Positions 55,292 through 64,000 of a stretch of 64,000 nt of DNA are shown here, in pieces (position 1 is the stretch's first letter; the number at the start of each line of letters is the position of its first letter). A program made the translations under genes and the position numbers. The notes below the pieces were generated by a model. That model searched no databases. It had not been told where the DNA came from and saw nothing but the letters and a program-made list of their open reading frames with translations. The DNA is taken from positions 62,001-126,000 of the forward strand of contig PSQN01000016.1 of NCBI GenBank assembly GCA_002989075.1, given 5' to 3'. Origin of the DNA: Arthonia radiata (Eukaryota > Ascomycota > Arthoniomycetes > Arthoniales > Arthoniaceae).

Positions 55292-57667
55292 TCAAAAGAC
55301 GTTGCCGGAGAGTACGTCCTCGCGACTACCAAGGTGGAACACGGGAATGTGCTCCAGAGGCGCTGGGACAGTCACTGTCTGTCCGCCAGTATACGTCTCA
55401 TTAGTCCACCAGTATGTCCATGGCTGCGAGCTGTTACCACTCGAGCCCGCTGGCTGAGGCAGATAGACGTCCCACTCGGTCGTGTTTGGCAGCGTCACTG
55501 GTGTCACCAGAAGGCGAGGCCCGAACATGTACTGCTGCGTCGTGGCATTGTCGTTGACGGCGGACCGATTGTTGATCTCTGGGTCGCTAACGCTGAAGTC
55601 CATGTACAGGGGCCTCATCATCATGCGTCCGGTGTTGTGAAACTGGTCAAAGATGGCCTGTAGATAGTCGTGGAGCTGGTAGCGCAAGTTGATGTAGCTT
55701 GCGATAATGGGTGTGTTGGACTCGCCGTAGGTCCAAGGCTCATTGTCACAGGTGTATGCGCTTTGGAAGTTACAAGCACGCGATCCGTGATTGCGCATGA
55801 AAGGCAAGAAAGTCGTCCATTGCTGCCAGCGCACATACAGTTCGCGGTATTCTGGCTCGTCGATATTGCCACTCCATGAAACGGTCGGGTCGCCTTGAAA
55901 GCCACCAGCATCACTGCAAATCATACGTCAGTCTCAACAAGTCGTGATCGAGATCGTCATTGGAATGTAGACTCACACTGTCCACCAGCCAAAACCGGTA
56001 CCTGCCGCAGACAGCCCAGAAGCCACCTGCGCGCCAAGGGTCTCCCAGACCGCGGTTGTGTCGCCGGACCAGATCATGCTACAGAATCGCTGAGAGCCAA
56101 TGTAGCCTGAGCGGCTGAGCGAAAGGTATTGGCAGGGCGCGCCAGCCTCTGTACTTGTGGCGTTGCGCAATCCTTCATCGATCATCTGTTGATGAGCCCA
56201 CGGGTACAGCTTGCCTACGCTCATTTGCGTGCCAGCGGCATACAATACGTCAGCCAGCGGGTACGAGATGGACTGAATGTAGGTGCTTTGGCCGTTGTTC
56301 TCGTATGCTTCGCCGAGATTACCACCGTCAGCCTGGTCGATCCAGAAGTTTTTGATACCGAGATCATAGTAGTTGCGCTGCAGTTGACCCCAGAAGAACG
56401 CTCGTGCGGCGGGGTTAGTTGCGTCGTAGTTGCGGATGTACGACCCATTCCAAGAGTCGGTCGTGCCGGGGCCAGAGCGTGTAGCCGCAAGATAGCCATC
56501 GGCTTGCATGGTAGCATAGTTGACACTAGCATCTTCCACGGACGGCCAAGACGATGCCATCATCTCCGCGCCGGTCAGATTCTTGACCTGCGCGGTCATG
56601 GAAGCGACATCCGGCCACAAGCCGGCATCGAGTGACCAATCGCCCTGATGCGCCCAACTCTGGTAGTCGATGACGATCATGGAAACTGGGATGTTATACC
56701 TCACAAAGTTTTGAGCCAGCTGTATTACCTCAGACTGATTCTCATACCTCAGCTTCGAGTGGAGATAGCCCAGTGAGAAGTCCGGTGGTGTTGGGGCGCG
56801 TCCAGTCAATGCAGTCAAGCGCTGTTGAAGCTGGTCATAATTGCCTTGCGGCGCGCTGACGATCACATAGTCCACAAGTGTCGTCGAGTCGGATGTGATG
56901 CGAGTTCGCCGCGGACCGAATTCCATACGACCCTCAGCAGCCGAGTTCCACACCATGCCGTAGCCTTTGCTGCTCATGAACAAAGGCGTGGGGATGTACG
57001 AGTTGAAGTTGATGAGGTCAATGGTTTGGCCTTTCTTGTTGATCGCATGGTCCTGTTGGGTGCCAGTACCATAGATCTGCTCGTCAGCAGTCGCACTCCA
57101 GGAGAAGACCGTCGAAAATTCGTAGCCGGCACCGCTCCAGGAGTAGTAGCGGGGGTTGACGGATTTCAAGGGCGCATACTCGTTCGTGAGCAGCGTGTAT
57201 GCGCCATCCTCTTCAACACGCCAAAAGGACAGCCGATACGCTCCTGTATCGGAGTTGTTTGTCTGAACGACGGTGTTGCCGTTGCGGATGGAGAAAGTCG
57301 AGTTGCCGTTAAGAGCAGTGTCAAAGGTCATGCCATGAGCTTGGCCATTTTCGGGCCCTTCGAGTGGCGGGTCATACAAGAAGCTTATCTCATTCCCGTT
57401 CGGCTGTGATGTGTATATTAGTACGAATGTGTTTGAAAGTCAAGGCTCGTCAAAGCTCACTGGACGGAAAGGCCACGCTCGCACGCGGAAGCCGTCAAAC
57501 CCGAAAGGCTGGACAAGTACAGTCTCAAAGCCATGTTGCAGTCGGAAACCAGAGGAGCTAGGTGCGGCAGTGTTGTTGCTCAGATCCGAGTAGGTGATTT
57601 GAGCTGTGATAAGTATAGCACACCAAAGAGCCACAGCCCAAACTCGGCTGGCAATATTGCTAGCCAT
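55292..57667 (-). CDS. Secreted glycoside hydrolase family 31 (alpha-glycosidase/alpha-xylosidase-like)
   Basis: A retaining alpha-glycosidase predicted to be secreted. Three exons (57667-57461, 57403-55977, 55913-55292) give 751 residues; introns of 57 and 63 bases, the second falling exactly between WWTV and DAGGF. Signal peptide at about 1-22. The order is N-terminal beta-sandwich (DEQIYGTGTQQD, YGMVWNSAAEGRMEFG), (beta/alpha)8 barrel with PDFSLGYLHSKLRYENQ and VIDYQSW, nucleophile region IKNFWIDQADGG (Asp425), acid/base region VDAGGFQGDP (Asp546), then LPFMRNHG and MMRPLYMDF, which are standard GH31 blocks. The nucleophile motif lacks the Glu usually found three residues after the Asp (WxDMxE type), pointing to a less-studied subgroup. 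Specificity for glucoside or xyloside cannot be decided. Confidence 0.9.
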
Positions 57668-58296
57668 ACTGACCGCACTGGCTTCGGCTTCGCAGTGAAC
57701 GAGCCTCGCACATCATTCTGGACACTGGAGGCTCTCATTTTGTGTCATGTTGGTAGCTGGCATATTCCCCAGCTTCTGGTTCCACCCCTAGTCTTCTCCG
57801 CATTGTGTTCTCCGCAGCCAGGACGTTGGCGTCGGAGTACTTTAACGCGACCTGCCTCTTCCAGTGCTGACCCAAGGGTGTTGGTCATGGAATATGATGA
57901 ACGAGATGAGCTCCAGCGATCCAGTGCAACCGTGTTGTGGGATTCAATAAGACTATTAGGGAAGCTCCAAGCAAGCAGCAGATGACTTGAGTGACTGGAG
58001 GGTACGTACTCTTGCAGCTCTTGCCAATCCGGGACGGACCGTGGGTCCAAGCCGAGCCTAGCAGACGCTAGCACCTGCAGCATGATTAATTATTGCGGTC
58101 AAGGTACGGTCTACGAAGTAGGAACAGAGGCAGGGTTGCCAGCAACATCTCAGATGGCAATGAATAGGGGTCACGGCGGTATTAACACATTATGTTTGCC
58201 CACGTCCTCGAATTGTCTCTGGCAGAGTAACTGAATACATGCACCGTTTCATACTGCATCATCATTGTCATTATCATCATTACTTCTTCATCGTCC
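57668..58296. other. Intergenic, nothing recognised
   Basis: About 630 bases upstream of GH31 and downstream of the RasGAP gene. Several overlapping frames, none with domain features. Confidence 0.45.
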
Positions 58297-61200
58297 TCAA
58301 ATAAATCCGATCTTCCTCATCGCATTTTGCTCCGCGGTCCTCTGCGGGCTTTTCTTTCTTTTATTCTTTTCTCTACTGCCAGACTTGGTTGAACTCTTAC
58401 TCTCGTTCCCCGTACCTGCCGTCCCTATCGTCCCTACCGTTTTCTCACTCCCACTGCTACCCAGTGAGTCCTCGCTCCTGGCAGAGTGGCGCGAGCTCGA
58501 CATTGCACTTGCGGTCCCACTGCTTGTAAGTCTACCCCAGGGTATTTTAGACTTCTGAGAGGGTGGCGGATCCTCGGGATAGCGCCTAGCAGGTCCGAAC
58601 GCGATGCCGCCAGCGGTCTTGGTATTCTTCTTCCTGTCCCGTGGGTCTCTTGGGTCTCGTGAGATAGCCGGAGGCGGAGGGGCGGCTGATCCAATCGTAG
58701 AGACTGTTTGCACTGTGTCGATGCTCTCGCGTGAATGTGTAGACATGGAGGAACGCGCATAGCCAGCTGATGTCACAGTAGCCGGGTAGGCGCTGCTCGT
58801 GCGACTGCCTTGGGACATTGGTCTGCCGCTGCGAAATGTCCAAAACAGATGCGGCGAAGCCTCGATACGTTCGGCGACGGTAGTCCACTTTACCGTAATG
58901 TTGTGTGCAGTAATGCCGCCTTCATCCTCACCAATTCTGTTCGACTCACGAGCTGCTTCTTCTAGCGCTCGCGTACGATATTGATCTGCTCGGTCCCGCA
59001 ACTCTAAGCACAGGCGGTGCAACTGCGCTAGCTTGCTGTCAGGGTCACTAAGCTCCTTCGCGATAGGCTCAACGGCGTGACCATCGTGGACATCACCTGC
59101 CGCTGCGGCCGCTGCCGCTCGATGAAGCCGAACTTCAACGCTGTCCAGCCAAAGGTTGACCAACACTGCCAAATTCTTAGCGGGGTCGATGAGACCTGGC
59201 AACGTCAAGAGACCTTCGCGATTTGGCAAGCGGTCCAACACCATGCGAAGCGGATCTTGTAAAGGCAGATCTAGGGACGCCTTGCTCTTGAGCGATGTCG
59301 CGGAGTGGACAGTCGAGGGTGTTGTCACAGCTGTCTGCGCGCTTGAAGGTCGACTGAGCTCGGTGCTATTTGTGCGGCCGGACGAACCGCTCACTCTAGC
59401 CCGTAGCCTGGATATTGAAGGTGGAGGTGCGTCTTCAATGGCTTCTGAAGAGAAGCTTTGGACGTCGAAGCTCTCGATCTCGGGACTGGCCACAGCCGAT
59501 TCGTAAATAGAGCTCTCGTCCCCAGCTTCCTCCATGATGCTGGCGTCGTCGCTGATGTATAGCCTACTCATCCTTGATGCCATGGACGCGCGACTTGATG
59601 CCCTGGTGTCGCTGCCCTTCAAGGGCGAAGCCGAACCTGCACGGTCGGATCCTACATAGATGACTGTATTCTGAGAGGCCACACTCATGCGCGAGCCTGC
59701 ATTGCGTGGAATCGGTGACAAATTGGGAGATAATTCGTTTGCTCTAAACCTCCTCGCCATGATGCTGCTGGCCTCGTCAGGCTCGGCGAGCGAAAAGCTA
59801 TCGGAATCCGGCGAAGGTGGTTCAACCGCAAAACTATTTGAATAAGCCAGAGAGTCAGCGGTGTTGAAATCCTCGGGAGAGGTGGGTTCCGAGTCCGCCA
59901 ACCGTGAAGCTGCAACGACGCCGGCCGGTGGCTGAGCCACAGGGTCGTAGCTGTTTTTACTTGACGGCCTCATGGGATCTGCTTGCGATTGCGATTGCGT
60001 ATGCGTATAAGAGCTTCCAGAACGCGCTTGAGGCTCTTCAAAGCTCGATCGTAGAGCAGTCGGCGATCTGAGCTGAGGCATAGGAGTGTCCGTTCTGCTG
60101 TTTCTCGAGCTTGGTCTCAATTCTAGCCTGCCCTCAGATGAGATACGGTTGCGCTCAAGCTCGTTGCGGCTTTCCAGAGCTCCTCGCGAAGCTTGAGCCT
60201 CAGTGGGTGGTTGCAGCTGCTCAGCTTGACCTGGCTCCTGGATTTCGACGTCACAGATGTCGTTGATAAACATCTCGAATTGGATGCGATTAGCGGTGCA
60301 GAAGGAATTCATTGGTGCCATCCAGTGTTCTTTGTTACCAAATGTGCTCATATTTGCAAGCCCTTGCAAAGACTTCGCAATTAGCATGAACGTCCGCTGT
60401 GCATTCGGACCCGGTTCCGCTACCTGCTGTTAGCGTCTATTGCGTGGTTGGACTGATGTTGCTACACACCTTTTATGAGCCCAAACAATCTAGGGTTTAG
60501 TATCGCTGCGCAGAAGAAGCGCAAGAAGAGGAAGCTCGAAACACTGGTGTATACCTTCGACGGCATCACCGTCCCAAAACGATGGTGTGCGAGGTCACGT
60601 ATCGTTCTGAAGATCCGCCGTAGCTCCATAGGGCAGTTGAATGTCGAGTACCGTATGAAAGACCATACCTCTTTTGTGTTCGCGATCAATCGCTGCCAAT
60701 TAGCACTGTGGTCCTCATCGTCCTCAAGTCTACTGGGGTCGACCTCGCATTCTTCTTCAGCGTCTGCAATGTCTTGTAGCTTTACACGTAGAGTCATTTC
60801 AAGGTAAGATTGACCCGTACGACGCATGAACGAATCAAGAGCTCTCGTGAGGAGGGTGTTGGCGCGGAAGAGGAGGAGTGCTTCATTCGTACGGTCACTT
60901 CCGGACTCGTTATTCTCGGTGTTTGAGAATGCGGGGTCTCGATCTGAAGTGACCGTAGTCTTGGATCCTTTCCGAATATGTCGTCGGGTATTATATATCT
61001 CGTCATGTACGAGGTGTCGCAACCACGCTTCAGCTGTCCCGTGAGCTTGGAAAATGTTGAGCAGGACATTGGCTAGCTCTGATGATTGGACTGGTGTGCG
61101 TGTGTACATGTCAAGCGTCACATCATTCGTGAAGGTTTCAAGGGTAGATACTAGACCATCGTAATCTGCCTCAGGTAAGACGAGCTGCTCTTCCCTTCGT

Positions 61201-62693
61201 AATCTCAACGACAGGGCACCTGCCATGTTTCCGTCTGAATCTTTCATCTCAAGTGTCAAATCGATGTCCTTTGAAATCTCCAACGTGGCGAGGTCAACCT
61301 CAACAACAGCGTGTACGGTGTCAAAAGCCGAATGCATGGATTTGACATACATGCCAGTCTTACTGGTCATGATCGAAGCTGTATCACTAATATCGGCTTC
61401 GCCGCTTTGTTGTACATGGCGCTTTTTAAGTCGAAAAGCGAGGCTCGACAAAACGCTAGGTAGATCCACCAGATCAAAACCCTCCGCCCAGAAGAGGTCT
61501 GACTTGTTGAGGGTCTTGACAGAGCTTTTGGCTTTGATCTGTTCGTCAATGAGCAACTCTACATAAAAGTCCATTGAAGCTTCGACGCGGGACTCGTGAG
61601 CCCCAGTATCGGTGATGAACCTGGCTCTCTCGATGCGCGCGTAAATAAAGTGCTCGATTCTGAAAATGCTGGACCCGTTTGGGCGCGCTGCAGCTTCTGA
61701 TGAGGTATCTTTCGAAGCATTCGCAGTCTGTGTGATTGGCTGTGAAAGACAGTGGAGCTCTGGCAGAGTGAAAGCCTTCAACAAAACCAGGAGCATCTCG
61801 TAGGAATCCGTGTAGTTGAGAGATAAGTAGACTGGTCGCATGCTGGAGCAAGCGTTTTGATCGTGAGCGTATTGAGGATAGATGCCTATGGTGCGCGACA
61901 GTCCAAAAACGCTTTTGTGTAGCCGTTGAATCGCACTCCTCGGCAAAAGACGTAGCTGGATCGTAGCTAGCGTTCGGCGAGACTTGAGACCGTGTATGCT
62001 GAGCTCGCCCGTGCCTCTGACGGTACAGAACACCTCCGTAGCGGTGGTGTTGCTGGGGTATTCAATATTTGAGAAGTCAGGAGACCCTTCAACTAGTAGT
62101 AGAGCTCGTTCTGTTCGTATTGGAGCGTTTGTTCGAGGATGACTATGTGGCTGCTCGTACCTGACATTAGGCCGTAAGAAAGACTTTGCCTTGCTCTCGC
62201 TATCTACCAGCGGCTGACCAGGTAAGCACACCGACCAGCACAACAAAGCCGCGTACCACGAGTTGAAGTAATTCGGCCGCTCGGGTCGCAGGTGCAGAAC
62301 GATATCTTCTTCATCATCGCTTCGGTACAGCACTTCCATAACGCTTGCGCCAAGCGAGGGTTCGTGCACGGTACGTATTTTCGCGCCACGAAGGTCTGGT
62401 ATCAGGGTCGCAAAGGCATCATCGCTCGCCGCTCCTGAGATTTCAAAGAGCAACGCTCCAGACTCGGGATCGGTATAGCAGTAGGAGTTGATCCAGTCTT
62501 TTGAATGCGAGAGAATATCGCGAAAAGAGACGTTACCTTGCATGCGACCTCTGGTCTTGCGCATGAGCTGTAGCATGTCTTGGGGATCGGCTATTGGAGG
62601 CGCCGTGGGCGTAATTGAGCGATGGCTCGAGTCGGCGTGCCATGATGACCCAGAGAGTGCGCGAGTAGTTTGGGGAGTTCTGTGACCGGACAT
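58297..62693 (-). CDS. Ras GTPase-activating protein, BUD2-like
   Basis: A GAP that accelerates GTP hydrolysis by a Ras-type GTPase, probably a Rsr1/Bud1-like protein in polarity control. Two exons (62693-60470 and 60419-58297; 50-base intron GTGTGT..GGTAG) give 1448 residues. The frame is open upstream, but the first ATG is 62693. A PH-like region ends near 153 (FNSWYAALLCW) and a C2-like region lies at about 320-500. The RasGAP domain spans about 520-800: arginine finger in LFRANTLLTRALDSFMR (Arg610), FLRFFCAAILNPRLFGL near 725-740, and AQRTFMLIAKSLQGLANMSTFG after the intron. The long C-terminal tail is Ser-rich and disordered except for a helical block at about 1122-1245. BUD2 is the best match by architecture; another RasGAP is possible. 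Confidence 0.85.
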
Positions 62694-64000
62694 CGAGGCT
62701 CGCGCCACGTCCAGCGTCGTCAGGCAAGAGTGAAGGGACACACACACATCAGAATGGCATAGGTCGGGTTTGCGGATGCCTCAGTTGGCTTGTTGTATCG
62801 CTAAGTCAGGACAGAGTCGTCCAGGGAAAAGTCTCTACGACAAGGGTTATGAGGCTCTGCGGTGACTTCTGCAGGTGTTTTCAGAGTTTGACCGGAGCTA
62901 TACGGCGTTGATGAGAGTGAGAAGGCCAGATATTGGCTAGAGCGAAGGGACGGCAGCTAGAGCGAGAACGTAGAGATTGAATGGATGGTCAGAGAGAACA
63001 GATGAGAAGGGAGGCTGGCGCAATGATTTCGCCTGAATCAACTGCACGAGTCAGGACGCCTGTCAACCAAAGGGAGCCCAGGATTAGGACGCGACGAGAG
63101 GGCGGTAGATGCGCGCCGACGCACCACCTTCCATTCCCGAACGTGATTATCGGCTGGTGACGATGCGCGCTTAACGGAAAACTTAAGGACGACGTGGACG
63201 AGCGCTGAGGTTGGCAACGTCGCTGGCACCGGCACGAGATTGATTGCGAAAGGGTCTGTGGGAAAGTTCAGAGATCAGCGGCGTCTCTCTCGTCAGCCCT
63301 ACAAGCGGGGCAGTGCGCTAGTTCCTTAGCGCATACCAAGCAAGGACCATGTTCCGATCTGGTCCCCTTCCCCAGTTGCCGGACTTTGTTTATTGCTGCC
63401 TTTGACGGACTAGTCCTGATGCTGACGAGCTGCCCGAGACCTTGGAAGATGCACTCGAGCTGTCGCGTCTCTCGTGTCACAGTCTGGCTACAGCAAGATC
63501 CGAAAGACATGCATCAATGGAATCATTAAACGCTTTTCCAGAGACCGGGGACGTGGGAACGAAACCCCCACTAAGGCGATCCCTGACTAGCACGCCTGCA
63601 TTTGACCTTCGGCACTTGTTGCCATTGGACGAGCTAGCAGCAATTTGTCACCCTGGACTCTTCGAAGCCAGCACAACTCCAAACATTATTTGCAATGAGT
63701 TCGTTTGCTATTCTCATTCACACGCTCAACCGTCTCTCGTGTTCTCCTGCAAATCAACAACCCCATGCTCAACGGGCTACAACAGTTCGCTCTCTCCCTC
63801 CACAAATCGACATCAATAGTGTCAGGCCTTTGACAAATCCAGATCAAGACTTGTACAACTTGGTCGAGACTTGTACCTCGTCTCAACTGGTCAACTTCCT
63901 CAACATCGTCCGCTCATTGCGCGTTTTAATCAGCACCTTGCGCGTTGGGCTCATTCTCGCCATCCTTCGTGGTTTGTTCATCCAACTCGATTTGCTGTCT
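62694..64000. other. Upstream region of RasGAP gene to window end, no gene recognised
   Basis: About 1.3 kb. A plus-strand 125-codon frame (63442-63819) has an ATG but no recognisable domain and a Ser/Thr/Cys-rich end. It may be chance or the start of a gene continuing past the window. CT-rich DNA near 63880-64000 could be a leader. Confidence 0.35.

Noticed and set aside
56129-56635. Plus-strand frame of 168 codons opposite GH31
   Set aside because: Antisense to conserved GH31 barrel coding; no independent features.
63442-63819. Plus-strand 125-codon frame near the right end
   Set aside because: No domain, compositionally like neighbouring non-coding DNA, and cannot be extended by convincing splice sites before the window ends.

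Overview
The window looks like a piece of a filamentous ascomycete chromosome (Pezizomycotina, most likely a dothideomycete). The evidence is the short introns of about 44-100 bases with CTNAC-like branch sites, a Zn(II)2Cys6 regulator, fungal-type secreted hydrolases, a KRE9-like GPI protein, TIM54, eIF3h and a RasGAP. A strongly A+T-rich repeat block at the left carries the signature of repeat-induced point mutation (RIP): CpA/TpG almost gone, TpA in excess, CpG kept, TAA/TAG stops in every frame.

Bases 1 to about 18,350 are a nested graveyard of LTR retrotransposons. They comprise the 3' part of one Ty3/Gypsy element (1-1110), an unclassified AT-rich stretch, a minus-strand Gypsy copy cut off inside its reverse transcriptase (3300-7133), a Ty1/Copia pol region (about 7139-9960), and a structurally complete Gypsy chromovirus (10667-18007). 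The complete element has two 471-bp LTRs and a CTAAG target-site duplication. All are heavily decayed.

From 18,350 onward the sequence is ordinary gene-dense euchromatin. Left to right: a hypothetical, possibly decaying gene at the heterochromatin border; kynurenine formamidase (BNA7); TIM54 with an apparent GC-AG intron; a fungal membrane protein; an omega-type glutathione transferase; a small GH45-like secreted endoglucanase; an AT-hook-like protein; a Zn2Cys6 transcription factor; a LURP-one-like protein whose long intron holds a degenerate minisatellite; eIF3h; a flavin monooxygenase pseudogene; a small Cys/Lys-rich protein; three intronless aminoglycoside-phosphotransferase-like kinases in a head-to-tail row; a cutinase; a DUF985 cupin; a KRE9-like GPI protein; a GH31 glycosidase; and a BUD2-like RasGAP.

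The genes do not form one pathway. The two recognisable groups are the APH-like kinase trio (42.9-50.3 kb) and a run of minus-strand genes that includes several secreted or cell-surface products (50.5-57.7 kb). The kinase row, whose substrate is unknown, is the best candidate here for undescribed biology. Splice sites were chosen by hand from GT/GC..AG signals and reading-frame continuity; no transcript data were available. No tRNA, rRNA or CRISPR array was recognised.
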